Shown: positions 31,523 to 40,482, counted from the stretch's first letter. The stretch is 64,000 nucleotides of DNA from Sphingomonas aerolata (GCF_003046295.1 NZ_PZZN01000003.1:124001-188000), one strand, 5' to 3'. Notes: generated by a model from the sequence alone, not told the origin. A program made the numbers and translations.

Positions 31523-32111
31523 GATCGACGTCCGCAAGCGACTGGGCGATGCCGAGGTCGCGCTGACGCTGGCGGCGGGCGACGGCGCGACGGTGCTGTT
31601 CGGACCGTCCGGCGTCGGCAAGACCAGCATCCTGAAGATGGTCGCCGGGCTGCTTACGCCCGACCAAGGACGCATCGTCGTCGATGGCGTCACGCTGTTC
31701 GGGGAGGGTGTCAACCTGCCACCGGAACACCGCCGTGCGGGCTATGTATTTCAGGAGGCGCGGCTTTTCCCGCATCTGAAGGTGCGCGCTAACCTGCTTT
31801 ACGGCGCCGGCCGCGACACGTCGGGGTTCGAGGAGCGGATCGGCTTCCTGGGGATCGCGCATCTGCTCGACCGCTGGCCGCGGTCGCTATCGGGGGGCGA
31901 AGCGCAGCGCGTGGCGATCGGACGTGCGTTGCTCAGCAACCCGCGCTTCCTGCTGCTCGACGAGCCGCTGGCGTCGCTCGACCGACCGCGCCGCGAGGAG
32001 ATCGTCCGCGCGATCGAGCATCTGCGCGACGCGATGCGCCTGCCGATCCTGATGGTGACCCACGACCCCGACGAGGCCGCACGGATCGGCACCCGCGTCG
32101 TACGGATGTAG
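31512..32111 (+). CDS. modC: Molybdate ABC transporter, ATP-binding protein (short form)
   Basis: The 199-residue ATPase has the Walker A GPSGVGKTS at 31-39, the signature LSGGEAQRVAIGRAL, the Walker B FLLLDEPLASLD and the switch VTHD. It ends shortly after the nucleotide-binding domain. The usual ModC of about 350 residues continues with a C-terminal TOBE/MOP molybdate-binding domain, which is absent here. No frameshifted remnant of it follows, since an intrinsic terminator starts within 15 bp. It is therefore a compact variant that lacks the domain used for trans-inhibition in some homologues. Confidence 0.92.
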   Translation: MSFEIDVRKRLGDAEVALTLAAGDGATVLFGPSGVGKTSILKMVAGLLTPDQGRIVVDGVTLFGEGVNLPPEHRRAGYVFQEARLFPHLKVRANLLYGAGRDTSGFEERIGFLGIAHLLDRWPRSLSGGEAQRVAIGRALLSNPRFLLLDEPLASLDRPRREEIVRAIEHLRDAMRLPILMVTHDPDEAARIGTRVVRM

Positions 32112-32122
32112 CGCAGGCATGA

Positions 32123-32160
32123 AAAAAGGGCGGCCCGGGAAAACCCGGACCGCCCTTTTT
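32123..32160. terminator. Bidirectional terminator between modC and rpsI
   Basis: GGGCGG and CCGGG (32128-32139, one mismatch) pair with CCCGG and CCGCCC (32144-32155) across an AAAA loop. A run of A precedes and a run of T follows the stem, so it has the U-tract form on both strands. It serves the convergent modABC and rplM-rpsI units. Confidence 0.92.
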
Positions 32161-32178
32161 CGTAGCTCGGTAAAGCGT

Positions 32179-32736
32179 TTAGCGCTTCGAGAACTGGAAG
32201 CTACGACGGGCCTTCGCCTTGCCATACTTCTTGCGCTCGACGACGCGGCTGTCGCGCGTCAGGAAGCCTGCAGCCTTGACCGATGCACGCAGCACCGGCT
32301 CGAAGCGGGTCAGCGCCTGGCTGATGCCATGCTTGACCGCGCCGGCCTGACCCGAAAGGCCACCGCCCTTGACGGTGCAGACGACGTCATACTGACCTTC
32401 GCGCTCGGTGATGCCGAACACCTGGTTGATGACGAGACGCAGCGTCGGACGTGCGAAATACACTTCCTGGTCACGACCGTTGATCGTGATCTTGCCGGTG
32501 CCGGGCTTGACCCAGACGCGGGCGACGGCGTCCTTGCGACGGCCGGTCGCATAGGCGCGACCCTGCTTGTCGAGGATCTGCTCGCGGAGCGGCATCGGCT
32601 CGCGGACCGGCTCGTTCGAGACGGGCGCTGCGATGTCGCCTTCGCTGGTCGGCAGCGACTGTGCGGCCGGAGCAGCCGGTGCGGGCTGGTTGGTCAGGCT
32701 CGCGAGATCGGCGAGCGACTGGCGGTTGTCGGTCAT
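32179..32736 (-). CDS. rpsI: 30S ribosomal protein S9 with long N-terminal extension
   Basis: S9 sits in the head of the small subunit, with its C-terminal tail reaching the P-site tRNA. The conserved S9 body starts at [20 protein letters not shown] (about residue 62), followed by the [19 protein letters not shown] block, and ends in the canonical RRSFQFSKR tail. The product is 185 residues against about 130 in E. coli. The extra 55-60 N-terminal residues are an Ala/Pro/Glu-rich, low-complexity extension. The ATG follows directly on the rplM stop, giving the standard rplM-rpsI operon. Confidence 0.96.
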   Translation of the reverse strand: MTDNRQSLADLASLTNQPAPAAPAAQSLPTSEGDIAAPVSNEPVREPMPLREQILDKQGRAYATGRRKDAVARVWVKPGTGKITINGRDQEVYFARPTLRLVINQVFGITEREGQYDVVCTVKGGGLSGQAGAVKHGISQALTRFEPVLRASVKAAGFLTRDSRVVERKKYGKAKARRSFQFSKR

Positions 32737-33216
32737 TTACGCACCCACCTTGTTCTTGCGATTCATGCTGGCGATGTCGAGAACCTCGGGGTTCTGTGCC
32801 TCATGCGGATGCTCGGTACCCTTGAAGATACGCAGGTTGCGCATCTGCTCACGGCCAAGCGGGCCGCGCGGGATCATGCGCTCAACGGCCTTTTCGAGAA
32901 CGCGCTCCGGGAAGCGGCCGTCGAGAACCTTGGCGGCAGTGATGCCCTTGATGCCGCCGGCATAACCGGTGTGCTTGTAATAGACCTTCTTCGCGGCCTT
33001 GTTGCCGGTGAAGCGGATCTTGTCGGCGTTGATCACGACGACGTTGTCACCGCAATCGACATGCGGGGTGAACGACGTCTTGTGCTTGCCGCGCAGGACG
33101 TTGGCGATGATCGACGCTGCGCGACCGACCACCAGATCCTCGGCATCAACGATATGCCATTTCTTCTCCACCTCGTGCGGCTTGGCCGACTTGGTGGTCT
33201 TCATGAGCGCCTTCAT
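32737..33216 (-). CDS. rplM: 50S ribosomal protein L13
   Basis: L13 is an early-assembly protein of the large subunit. The 159-residue product shows [52 protein letters not shown] and [19 protein letters not shown]. The frame is open far upstream, but the ATG at 33216 fits the [13 protein letters not shown] start of sphingomonad L13 and has AGG ten bases before it. A start four codons later is also possible. It is first in the rplM-rpsI operon. Confidence 0.96.
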   Translation of the reverse strand: MKALMKTTKSAKPHEVEKKWHIVDAEDLVVGRAASIIANVLRGKHKTSFTPHVDCGDNVVVINADKIRFTGNKAAKKVYYKHTGYAGGIKGITAAKVLDGRFPERVLEKAVERMIPRGPLGREQMRNLRIFKGTEHPHEAQNPEVLDIASMNRKNKVGA

Positions 33217-33327
33217 GGGGCTGAGACCTTTGCTGAAACGATATGCGCCGCCACGACGGACGGCGCTAACGAGGCGGCAATGGCGAAAAGGGGTGTTTAA
33301 GTCAAGCTTTCCGCCGGTTTCATGGCG

Positions 33328-33341
33328 GGTATCATGATACC
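33328..33341. other. Perfect 14-bp palindrome spanning the ctaA stop codon
   Basis: GGTATCATGATACC is its own reverse complement and contains the ctaA TGA on the minus strand. It may form a small end-of-gene structure or be a protein site in the rplM promoter region, or it may be chance. Confidence 0.4.
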
Positions 33342-34375
33342 TTGGACGGATTGCCGAGGCGATGCGCGGCAAATACCGTGGCGATCAGCAACAGCGCGGC
33401 GTTGGCCTGATGCGCGACCGCGACATGGATAGCGACGCCGGTCATCAGCGTCGCGATCCCCAGAAAGACCTGAAGCGTGACGAGCCCGACCACCCAGAAG
33501 CCGGCGCGCGAACCATGCTGCGTCGCGCGGACCGCGAGCCAGACGAGCCCGGCGGCGGTGGCGAAGGCGAGCCACCGGTGAATGAACTGCACGACGATCG
33601 GGTTGTCGACGGCGTTGGTCCAGTCGGGTGACAGCATCGGGACGCCGCCCGGGAACAGGCTGTCGCCCATCAGCGGCCAACTCGCAAAGGCATAGCCTGC
33701 GTCGAGCCCTGCGGTGAACGCGCCATAGACGAGCTGAACGAACAGCAACGCGAACGCGGTGACCGCGATCGGCACGAGGCGGGCCGGGGCCGCAAGCTTC
33801 GAGCGGTGGAGCGCGAGCAGGTCGAGCGCCGTCCAGACGATGCCGGCAAGCGTGACGAGCGCGGTCATAAGATGGACCGCCAGACGAATGTGGCTGACGT
33901 CGGTGCGCACGGACAGCCCGGACTTCACCATCCACCACCCGACAGCGCCCTGAAGCGCACCGAGCGCCAGCAGCGCGCCGAGTCGCCAGCCATAGCCGAC
34001 CGGGATTGCCCGGCGCAGCGCGAACCACAGGAGCGGGATCGCGAACGCCGCGCCGATCGTCCGTGCCAGCGCGCGGTGGAGATATTCCCAGAAGAAAATC
34101 GCCTTGAACCCGTCGAGCGTCATGCCGCTGTTGAGCTGGCTATATTCGGGGATCTGTTTGTAGTTCGCGAATTCCGCGTGCCACTGCGCAAGCGTCAGTG
34201 GCGGAATGATGCCGGTGATCGGCTTCCATTCGGTGATCGAGAGCCCCGAATTGGTGAGCCGCGTTATGCCGCCCACGACGACGATACCGACGATCATCGC
34301 CGCGACGATAAGAAGCCAGATCGCGACCGCTCGCGGGCGCGCTGTGGACAGGAAGGCGGCACTGGGCTGGAGCAT
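33332..34375 (-). CDS. ctaA: Heme A synthase (COX15/CtaA)
   Basis: CtaA oxidises the C8 methyl of heme O to make heme A for cytochrome aa3 oxidase. The 347-residue inner-membrane protein has about eight helices. The conserved [20 protein letters not shown] segment lies near the start, and heme-liganding histidines are in [12 protein letters not shown] and, in the second half, [14 protein letters not shown]. Length and motifs match the alphaproteobacterial type. It lies upstream of rplM on the same strand, separated by 115 bp. Confidence 0.96.
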   Translation of the reverse strand: MLQPSAAFLSTARPRAVAIWLLIVAAMIVGIVVVGGITRLTNSGLSITEWKPITGIIPPLTLAQWHAEFANYKQIPEYSQLNSGMTLDGFKAIFFWEYLHRALARTIGAAFAIPLLWFALRRAIPVGYGWRLGALLALGALQGAVGWWMVKSGLSVRTDVSHIRLAVHLMTALVTLAGIVWTALDLLALHRSKLAAPARLVPIAVTAFALLFVQLVYGAFTAGLDAGYAFASWPLMGDSLFPGGVPMLSPDWTNAVDNPIVVQFIHRWLAFATAAGLVWLAVRATQHGSRAGFWVVGLVTLQVFLGIATLMTGVAIHVAVAHQANAALLLIATVFAAHRLGNPSKVS

Positions 34376-34606
34376 AGCACGGCTCTACGCCTGTCTGACT
34401 GGGGCGTCGAGTATCAGGGGTTATCGGTCGCCGGCTTTCTACCGGGCCGAGACACGTGTGCGATGCGTTGAGGACGAACGCACACGGAGGGTTGATCACG
34501 ACATCGGTCGAGCGTCCTTTTCCCGAAAAAAAAGCGAGCGGACGGCGGGCGTTCGGCCGAATGTGATGTTGTATCCTTTCCTCTGATCGACTATCTGCTC
34601 GGAACG

Positions 34607-35005
34607 ATGTCGACGACCGCCCACCATCATACCCATGCGCATCCGTCCTGGATCGCAGGCCTGGATCGCTATGCGATCGGGCTGTCGGGTCTGTGCATGG
34701 TGCACTGTCTGGCAACGTCGGTGCTGGTTGCGCTGATGTCGACTGCGGGCGGCGTGCTGCTCGATCCCATCTTCCACGAAGTCGGACTGACGATCGCAAT
34801 CCTGTTCGGTGCGGTCGCGCTGGGGCGCGGGATCCTTCATCACGGCTATGCGATGCCGGCCGCGATGGGGGCGTTCGGGCTCGGTATCATGGCGGGGGCA
34901 ATGACCCTCCCGCATGATTCGGGAAGCGGTGAGACGCTCTGGACGATCATCGGCGTCGCGTTGCTCGCATTCGGGCACGATCTGAACCGCCGCGCCGAAA
35001 GCTGA
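34607..35005 (+). CDS. MerC-domain membrane protein
   Basis: The 132-residue protein has a His-rich N terminus (TTAHHHTHAHP), then about four membrane helices with the MerC pattern LSGLCMVHCLATSVLVALM containing the Cys pair. MerC proteins are known from mercury resistance, but many chromosomal forms next to Zur regulators are thought to handle zinc or other metals. The neighbour at 35079 is a Fur/Zur-type regulator, so a zinc role is more likely than mercury here. No mer genes are present. Confidence 0.85.
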   Translation: MSTTAHHHTHAHPSWIAGLDRYAIGLSGLCMVHCLATSVLVALMSTAGGVLLDPIFHEVGLTIAILFGAVALGRGILHHGYAMPAAMGAFGLGIMAGAMTLPHDSGSGETLWTIIGVALLAFGHDLNRRAES

Positions 35006-35010
35006 GCCGG

Positions 35011-35059
35011 GCCGCAGGAGCGCCCCGGCGCGGTCGCTGCTTGTCGCCGGTCCTGCGGC
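35011..35059. other. Stem-loop between merC-like and Zur-like genes
   Basis: GCCGCAGGA at 35011-35019 pairs perfectly with TCCTGCGGC at 35051-35059, with 31 bases between that can form further GC pairing. It lies between two co-directional genes and ends 20 bases before the regulator ATG, so it could attenuate or process the transcript. Confidence 0.55.
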
Positions 35060-35078
35060 ACCCTAGATTCACGGCATA

Positions 35079-35552
35079 ATGGCAACGCACTCGCATTCAC
35101 ATCATGAGCCGCAAGGCGCCGACCTCAACGTTGCCGCCCAGGCAACGCTGGAAAAATCGGGCGAGCAGTGGACGACGATGCGTGCCAGCGTGTTTTCCGC
35201 GCTGGCTGGCTTCGACAAGCCGGCCTCGGCCTATGACATCGCGGAAGCCGTGTCGAAGGCGGAGGGGAGGCGCGTCGCTGCGAACAGCGTCTACCGGATT
35301 CTCGACCTGTTCGTGGGCGCCAATCTCGCGCGACGGGTCGAAAGCGCAAATGCGTACGTCGCCAACGCCCATCCCGATTGCCTTCACGACTGCATCTTCC
35401 TGGTGTGTGATTCGTGCGGGCAGACGACGCATATCGACAATGACGTGATCACCCGCGGTGTCCGCAACGCGGCAGTTTCGGCCGGTTTCGTCCCTGTCCG
35501 CCCGGTCATCGAAGTCCGCGGCCGGTGTGCGGCATGCGAGGCGCAGCGCTGA
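35079..35552 (+). CDS. Fur-family regulator, Zur-like
   Basis: The 157-residue protein has a His-rich start (MATHSHSHHEP) and a winged helix (TTMRASVFSALAGFDKPASAY, ANSVYRILDLFVGANLARRV). The dimer domain carries HDCIFLVCDSCGQTTHI and a C-terminal RGRCAACE, giving the two CxxC pairs of the structural zinc site. The layout without an extended DNA-binding Arg-rich arm and the MerC neighbour favour Zur over Fur. A His/Cys-rich sensing site is likely. I leave the symbol blank because Zur is an inference. It lies 73 bp downstream of the MerC-like gene. Confidence 0.85.
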   Translation: MATHSHSHHEPQGADLNVAAQATLEKSGEQWTTMRASVFSALAGFDKPASAYDIAEAVSKAEGRRVAANSVYRILDLFVGANLARRVESANAYVANAHPDCLHDCIFLVCDSCGQTTHIDNDVITRGVRNAAVSAGFVPVRPVIEVRGRCAACEAQR

Positions 35553-35679
35553 TCGAAGAGGGCTGCCAGAGCGCTGACGCCTGGGCCAATCAGGCGTCGC
35601 TGCGTAGAAATATCCGCGGATGGCGGGGTTTCGTTCGGTAACAATCGACACCAAACCTGTGCTGCGATAAGCCGGTGGG

Positions 35680-37602
35680 ATGGCAGATACTCCTGTAACC
35701 CCGTTGCTCGACACGGTTTCGACCCCCGATGACCTGCGCAAGCTGAAACCCGACCAGCTTCGCCAGCTTGCCGATGAACTGCGGACCGAGACGATCTCGG
35801 CCGTCGGCACGACCGGTGGCCACCTCGGATCGGGGCTTGGCGTGGTCGAGCTGACGACCGCGATTCATTATGTGTTCGATACGCCGCGCGATCGTCTGGT
35901 CTGGGACGTCGGCCATCAATGCTATCCGCACAAGATCCTGACCGGCCGTCGCGACCGGATACGGACGTTGCGCCAGGGTGGCGGCCTCAGCGGCTTCACC
36001 AAGCGGAACGAGAGCGAATACGACCCGTTCGGCGCCGCGCATTCCTCGACGTCGATCTCGGCCGCGCTCGGCTTCGCGGTCGCCAACAAGATCGCGGGCA
36101 CGCCGGGCAAGGGCATCGCCGTGATCGGCGACGGCGCGATGTCGGCGGGCATGGCCTATGAGGCGATGAACAATGCCGAGCAGGCGGGCAACCGCCTCGT
36201 CGTGATCCTGAACGACAATGATATGTCGATCGCGCCGCCGGTCGGCGGGTTGTCGGCCTATCTCAGCCGGATCGTCTCAAGCCGCGAGTTCCTGGGCATT
36301 CGCGAGCTCGCCAAGAAGCTCGCGCGCCGCCTGCCGCGGCCATTCCACAACGCCGCGCGGAAGACCGACGAGTTCGCCCGCGGCATGACGATGGGCGGTA
36401 CGCTGTTCGAGGAACTCGGCTTTTATTATGTCGGGCCGATCGACGGGCATAATCTCGAGCATCTGATCCCCGTGCTCGAGAATGTGCGCGACGCGGAGGA
36501 GGGCCCGATCCTCGTCCATGTCGTGACCAAGAAGGGCAAGGGCTATGCGCCCGCCGAGGCCGCGGCCGACAAATATCACGGCGTGCAGAAGTTCGACGTG
36601 ATCTCGGGCGTGCAGACCAAGGCCCCGCCGGGACCGCCGCAATATCAGAACGTCTTCGGCGCGCAGCTCGTCGCCGAGGCCGCCAAGGACGACCGGATCT
36701 GTGCGATCACCGCGGCGATGCCGTCGGGCACCGGCCTCGATGCGTTCGCCAAGGCCTATCCCGATCGCTTCTTCGATGTCGGCATCGCCGAACAGCACGG
36801 CGTGACCTTCGCGGCGGGGCTTGCCGCGCAGGGGATGCGGCCGTTCTGCGCGATTTATTCGACGTTCCTGCAGCGGGCCTATGACCAGGTCGTCCATGAC
36901 GTCGCGATCCAGAACCTGCCGGTGCGCTTCGCGATCGATCGCGCCGGGCTGGTCGGAGCGGATGGCGCGACGCATGCCGGATCGTTCGATGTGACCTATC
37001 TCGCGACGCTGCCGAATTTCGTCGTGATGGCGGCGGCGGACGAAGCCGAGCTGGTCCATATGACGCACACCGCGGCGCAGTATGACACCGGGCCGATCGC
37101 GGTGCGCTACCCGCGCGGCAACGGCACGGGCGTCGCCTTGCCTGCCACGCCCGAACTGCTCGAGATCGGCAAGGGCCGGATCGTTCGTGAGGGCAAGGCC
37201 GTGGCGATCCTGTCGCTCGGCACGCGGCTCGAGGAGGCGTTGAAGGCCGCCGATGTGCTCGAGGCCAAGGGGTTGTCGACCACCGTCGCCGATCTGCGCT
37301 TCGCCAAGCCTCTCGACGTCGAGATGATCCGCAAGCTGCTCACCACGCACGAGGTCGCGGTCACGATCGAGGAGGGCGCGGTCGGCGGTTTTGGGGCGCA
37401 TGTGCTGACGCTGGCCAGTGATGAAGGGCTGATCGATGGCGGGCTGAAGCTGCGCACGCTGCGCCTGCCGGATCTCTTCCAGGATCAGGACAAGCCCGAC
37501 GCGCAATATGCCGAGGCCGGGCTCGATTCGGCGGCGCTGGTGGAAACCGTGCTCAAGGCGCTGCGCCATAATTCGGGCGGGGTTGCCGAAGCGCGCGCGT
37601 GA
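35680..37602 (+). CDS. dxs: 1-deoxy-D-xylulose-5-phosphate synthase
   Basis: DXS makes DXP from pyruvate and glyceraldehyde 3-phosphate with ThDP, the first step of the MEP isoprenoid pathway. The 640-residue protein shows [21 protein letters not shown], the [17 protein letters not shown] ThDP motif, the ERxG-like [15 protein letters not shown] segment and [18 protein letters not shown]. The length is standard. Its stop overlaps a GTG that begins a 54-residue membrane protein. The dxs-tlyA neighbourhood is common in bacteria; here a convergent hydrolase is inserted between them. Confidence 0.97.
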   Translation: MADTPVTPLLDTVSTPDDLRKLKPDQLRQLADELRTETISAVGTTGGHLGSGLGVVELTTAIHYVFDTPRDRLVWDVGHQCYPHKILTGRRDRIRTLRQGGGLSGFTKRNESEYDPFGAAHSSTSISAALGFAVANKIAGTPGKGIAVIGDGAMSAGMAYEAMNNAEQAGNRLVVILNDNDMSIAPPVGGLSAYLSRIVSSREFLGIRELAKKLARRLPRPFHNAARKTDEFARGMTMGGTLFEELGFYYVGPIDGHNLEHLIPVLENVRDAEEGPILVHVVTKKGKGYAPAEAAADKYHGVQKFDVISGVQTKAPPGPPQYQNVFGAQLVAEAAKDDRICAITAAMPSGTGLDAFAKAYPDRFFDVGIAEQHGVTFAAGLAAQGMRPFCAIYSTFLQRAYDQVVHDVAIQNLPVRFAIDRAGLVGADGATHAGSFDVTYLATLPNFVVMAAADEAELVHMTHTAAQYDTGPIAVRYPRGNGTGVALPATPELLEIGKGRIVREGKAVAILSLGTRLEEALKAADVLEAKGLSTTVADLRFAKPLDVEMIRKLLTTHEVAVTIEEGAVGGFGAHVLTLASDEGLIDGGLKLRTLRLPDLFQDQDKPDAQYAEAGLDSAALVETVLKALRHNSGGVAEARA

Positions 37603-37763
37603 GCGGGCCGACCAAGGCCATCGTGATCATCGCGCTCGCGGTGATCGTGATGGTGTCGCTGAACATCGCCATGTGGCGGCGGATGCGCGCCGGGCTGGCC
37701 GCGGCGCGCGCCGCGGACCAGCAGGATCAGCAGATGCCGGCAGACGACACACTGCGCGGCTGA
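37599..37763 (+). CDS. 54-residue single-pass membrane protein coupled to dxs
   Basis: A GTG at 37599 overlaps the dxs TGA by 4 bp (GTGA) and opens a 54-codon frame. It encodes [20 protein letters not shown], so residues 6-24 form a hydrophobic helix. A basic stretch (MWRRMRAG) then an Ala/Gln-rich and acidic tail follow. This is the layout of a small inner-membrane protein with its C terminus in the cytosol. The coupling style matches other genes in the window, which supports it being real. The function is unknown. Confidence 0.65.
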   Translation: MSGPTKAIVIIALAVIVMVSLNIAMWRRMRAGLAAARAADQQDQQMPADDTLRG

Positions 37764-37793
37764 GCCAGAATGACTGCCCGACTCGTGCCCTGC

Positions 37794-38465
37794 CTATCTG
37801 CCCAGATAGTGGGACTGGGCCGCGTCGGTTGCGCTGACGGCGAGGATCGATCGCGCCTGGCTCGGCGGCAGAGCCTGGCCGTGACCGTCTCCACTCGCGG
37901 CGATCACCCGCTCGAGCAGATCCTGTCCTTCGCGCCACCAGCCGATACCGCTCGCCGCGTTGAGATGCCCTTGCGGGCCGGCATCGACAAAATGACTGCC
38001 CCAGTCGGCGGCCATGCTGTGCGCCCGGTCGGGCGTGACCCAGGGATCGTCGCTGCTCGCGACGACGATCGAGGGGAAGGGCAGGGCGCCGCGCGGGGTC
38101 GGTGAAAAGCCCTTGAGCTCGGCCTGGGCCCCACCGCGATCGACATCGGCGGGTGCGACGAGCAACGCACCGGCGACGGGCCAGCCATAGGGTTGCGGGC
38201 TGAGCTCGGCCCACCACGCCGCCGCGAGGCAGCCGAGGCTGTGCGCGGCAAGGATGACGGGGGCCTGCGCGCGCCGGATCGCCTCGTCGAGTCGCGTGAC
38301 CCAGGCGTTGCGATGTGGCGTGTTCCACATCCCCAATTCGACCCGGACGGTATCCGGCCGGGCATCTTCCCACAGGGTCTGCCAGTGTGACGGGCCGGAT
38401 CCGCCGAGCCCGGGGACCGTCAGGATGGTCGGTTGAACGCTATCATATGGTGCAAAAGAACCCAC
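37794..38465 (-). CDS. Alpha/beta hydrolase, RBBP9/YdeN family
   Basis: The 223-residue protein has the N-terminal TVPGLGGSGPSHWQTLWED block, the nucleophile elbow AAHSLGCLAAAWWA, an ASSDDPWVTPDRA acid loop and a catalytic-His segment DAGPQGHLNAASGIG. This is the RBBP9/YdeN serine-hydrolase family. Substrates of bacterial members are largely unknown. The GTG at 38465 is chosen because AAGGAGAGG lies just upstream on that strand. It is divergent from tlyA over 187 bp that contain the structured repeats described below. Confidence 0.88.
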   Translation of the reverse strand: MGSFAPYDSVQPTILTVPGLGGSGPSHWQTLWEDARPDTVRVELGMWNTPHRNAWVTRLDEAIRRAQAPVILAAHSLGCLAAAWWAELSPQPYGWPVAGALLVAPADVDRGGAQAELKGFSPTPRGALPFPSIVVASSDDPWVTPDRAHSMAADWGSHFVDAGPQGHLNAASGIGWWREGQDLLERVIAASGDGHGQALPPSQARSILAVSATDAAQSHYLGR

Positions 38466-38484
38466 GACGCCTCTCCTTCTCCAG

Positions 38485-38503
38485 ACCCCCGGAGCCCGGG
38501 GGT
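38485..38503. repeat. Perfect 8-bp hairpin in the hydrolase/tlyA divergent region
   Basis: ACCCCCGG at 38485-38492 pairs with CCGGGGGT at 38496-38503 across three bases. It touches the larger inverted repeat at 38504. Confidence 0.7.
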
Positions 38504-38553
38504 GGGATCGTGATCGATCGACGCTCTAGGGGACGTCGGCCGATCACGATCCC
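38504..38553. repeat. 50-bp stem-loop with perfect 13-bp arms, GATC-rich
   Basis: Bases 38504-38516 are the exact reverse complement of 38541-38553. Inside, after a 2x2 internal loop, CGACG at 38519-38523 pairs with CGTCG at 38534-38538, leaving a ten-base loop. Each arm holds two GATC sites. It stands between two divergent genes, not at a gene end, so it is not an ordinary terminator. It could be an operator, a structured leader or small RNA, or a REP-like unit. Confidence 0.75.
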
Positions 38554-38652
38554 TGTCCGCAAGATATTCCTACCATTCCGGTGGGCAATAGACATTGCGG
38601 CGAAAGGAAGGCAGCTTGCGATGATCGGACGCCGGGGCGATAGGCTGGGCGT

Positions 38653-39402
38653 ATGGCAAAGCAACGCGCGGACCAGATGCTGGTCGACAGGGGACTGGTC
38701 GAGTCGCGGACGCGCGCCCAGGCGCTGATCATGGCGGGGCTGGTCTTTGCCGGCACGCGCAAGGTCGACAAGCCGGGGCAGACCCTGGCGGACGACGTCG
38801 TGCTCGACGTCCGGGGCCGCGATCACCCCTGGGTGTCACGCGGCGGGATCAAGCTCGCGCACGGGCTCGCACATTTCGACTGGACGGTCACGGATGCGGT
38901 GGCGATCGACGTCGGCTCGTCGACCGGCGGGTTTACCGACGTGCTGCTCAGCAACGGGGTCGCTCGCGTCTATGCCGTCGACAGCGGGACCAACCAGCTT
39001 GCGTGGAAACTCCGCCAGGACCCGCGTGTGATCGTCCATGAACAGACCAGCGCGCGCATCCTGACCGACGCGCATATCCCCGAACCGGTCGACCTGATCG
39101 TCTGCGATGCGAGCTTTATCGGGCTGGCCAAGGTGCTTGAGCGCCCGATCGGGTTCGCACGTCCCGGAGCGCGACTCCTCGCGCTCGTCAAGCCGCAGTT
39201 CGAGGCAGGCCGCGAAGAGGTCGGAAAGGGCGGCGTGATCCGCGATCCGGCCGTCCATGCGCGCGTCTGCGGCGAGGTCGCGGCCTGGCTCGAGGCACAG
39301 GGCTGGCAGGTCGAGGGCGTCGTCGAGAGCCCGATCACCGGCCCCGAGGGCAATATCGAGTTCCTGATCGCCGCGCATGCGGTCGCCGCGCCACGCGGCT
39401 GA
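38653..39402 (+). CDS. tlyA: TlyA-family rRNA (cytidine-2'-O)-methyltransferase
   Basis: TlyA 2'-O-methylates cytidines of 16S and/or 23S rRNA. The 249-residue protein has an N-terminal S4 RNA-binding domain (RADQMLVDRGLVESRTRAQA) and a Rossmann-type methyltransferase domain. That domain carries AIDVGSSTGGFTDVLL as the SAM motif, then LIVCDASFIGL and ALVKPQFEAGREEVGKGG. All match the family at its usual length. The start ATG follows GGGCGATAGG within normal distance. Confidence 0.95.
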   Translation: MAKQRADQMLVDRGLVESRTRAQALIMAGLVFAGTRKVDKPGQTLADDVVLDVRGRDHPWVSRGGIKLAHGLAHFDWTVTDAVAIDVGSSTGGFTDVLLSNGVARVYAVDSGTNQLAWKLRQDPRVIVHEQTSARILTDAHIPEPVDLIVCDASFIGLAKVLERPIGFARPGARLLALVKPQFEAGREEVGKGGVIRDPAVHARVCGEVAAWLEAQGWQVEGVVESPITGPEGNIEFLIAAHAVAAPRG

Positions 39403-39540
39403 GGATCCGGATGCTGCTCGCGCTGGACCCGGATCGGCCATCGCAGAATGACACACTTCCCGATCGGTCCATGCATGTTGCGGTTTACGGCAGGGCGTTC
39501 CCGCGGCAGGACTAAGCCGATCAGTCTTGAAAGGACGTAT

Positions 39541-40092
39541 GTGGGAGGCATCGCTTCGAAGGGCCAGCTGAGGATGTCGTTCCTGCGCTGGGCGATCGTG
39601 ACCGTTCCGTTGATCGTCCTGCTGGGCTTTCTGGCCGGGCGCGCGGTCCCGGTGGGGAGCGAAAGTGCCTGGTACACCAGCCTGGTAAAGCCCGCGCTCA
39701 CTCCGCCAGGCTGGGCGTTTCCGGTCGCCTGGTCGACGCTCTACGTGCTGCTCGGCCTGGCTCTCGCAATGATCCTCAATGCGCGCGGCGCGCGGGGGCG
39801 AGGGCGCGCGATCGCCTTGTTTGCCGCGCAGTTCGTGTTGAATCTTGCCTGGACGCCGCTGTTCTTCGGCGCGCACCGAATCGGGGCGTCGGTGCTCGTC
39901 ATCGTCGCGATGCTGCTGCTCTCGATCGCGGCGACATTCCTGTTCGCGCGTATCCGGCGCGGGGCGGCGTGGCTGATGGTGCCCTATATGGTGTGGATCA
40001 GCTTTGCGGGAATGCTCACATACGGTATAGGCCGGCTCAACCCCGAGGCCGAAACCCTTGTGCCGACGACGCGCACCTCCCAGATGTTGTGA
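39541..40092 (+). CDS. tspO: TspO/MBR family tryptophan-rich sensory protein
   Basis: The 183-residue membrane protein has five helices with typical TspO signatures WYTSLVKPALTPPGWAFPVAWSTLY (split around residues 43-67), FVLNLAWTPLFFGAHR and VPYMVWISFAGMLTYGI. TspO proteins bind porphyrins and related tetrapyrroles and affect light or oxygen responses. I select the GTG at 39541 because GAAAGGA sits seven bases upstream. An ATG at 39574 would still keep all helices. It is followed by ubiK-like and ybjN-like genes on the same strand. Confidence 0.93.
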   Translation: MGGIASKGQLRMSFLRWAIVTVPLIVLLGFLAGRAVPVGSESAWYTSLVKPALTPPGWAFPVAWSTLYVLLGLALAMILNARGARGRGRAIALFAAQFVLNLAWTPLFFGAHRIGASVLVIVAMLLLSIAATFLFARIRRGAAWLMVPYMVWISFAGMLTYGIGRLNPEAETLVPTTRTSQML

Positions 40093-40130
40093 AGAGGCGC
40101 GCGGCGCGAGTTACTAGCAGGATGATGACA

Positions 40131-40385
40131 ATGCAGTCCGAAAACCGGATGTTCGACGATTTCGTGAAGGTCCTCAACGGCGCCGCAGGAACCTTTGCCG
40201 GTGTCGGCCGCGAAGCGCAGTCTGGGGTTCGCGAGCGTGCCCGTGAATGGCTCGGCGGCCTCGATTTCGTGAGCCGTGAGGAGTTCGACGCGGTCAAGTC
40301 GATGGCGGCCGCCGCGCGCGACGAAAATGACGCGCTGAAGGCCCGGCTCGACGCTCTCGAAGCAAAAATGCAGGTCGGCGTCTGA
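40131..40385 (+). CDS. UbiK/BMFP-family ubiquinone biosynthesis accessory factor
   Basis: The 84-residue protein starts MQSENRMFDDFVKVLNGAAG and ends with a coiled coil (AAARDENDALKARLDALEAK), preceded by the FVSREEFDAVKSMAAAAR block. This is the BMFP/UbiK layout: an amphipathic N-terminal part that fuses membranes or binds UbiJ-like proteins, and a C-terminal trimeric coiled coil. It helps aerobic ubiquinone synthesis in E. coli. The ATG at 40131 sits nine bases after AGCAGG; two ATGs slightly upstream are alternatives. Confidence 0.85.
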   Translation: MQSENRMFDDFVKVLNGAAGTFAGVGREAQSGVRERAREWLGGLDFVSREEFDAVKSMAAAARDENDALKARLDALEAKMQVGV

Positions 40386-40482
40386 CTTTTCCACAGATTT
40401 CTGGGCATTCGGATCGAACGGGGTTGTCGGAGCATTTTTGCCCCGGCACCCTTTGTCGCGTGACAAGGAGTGCCAGGACGTA

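Noticed and set aside
34560-34580. Zur box upstream of the MerC-like gene
   Set aside because: Only one half resembles the palindrome; too weak to list as a site.
40387-40395. TTTTCCACA, one mismatch from a DnaA box
   Set aside because: A single isolated near-match without a cluster, AT-rich unwinding region or replication genes, so it is not evidence for an origin.
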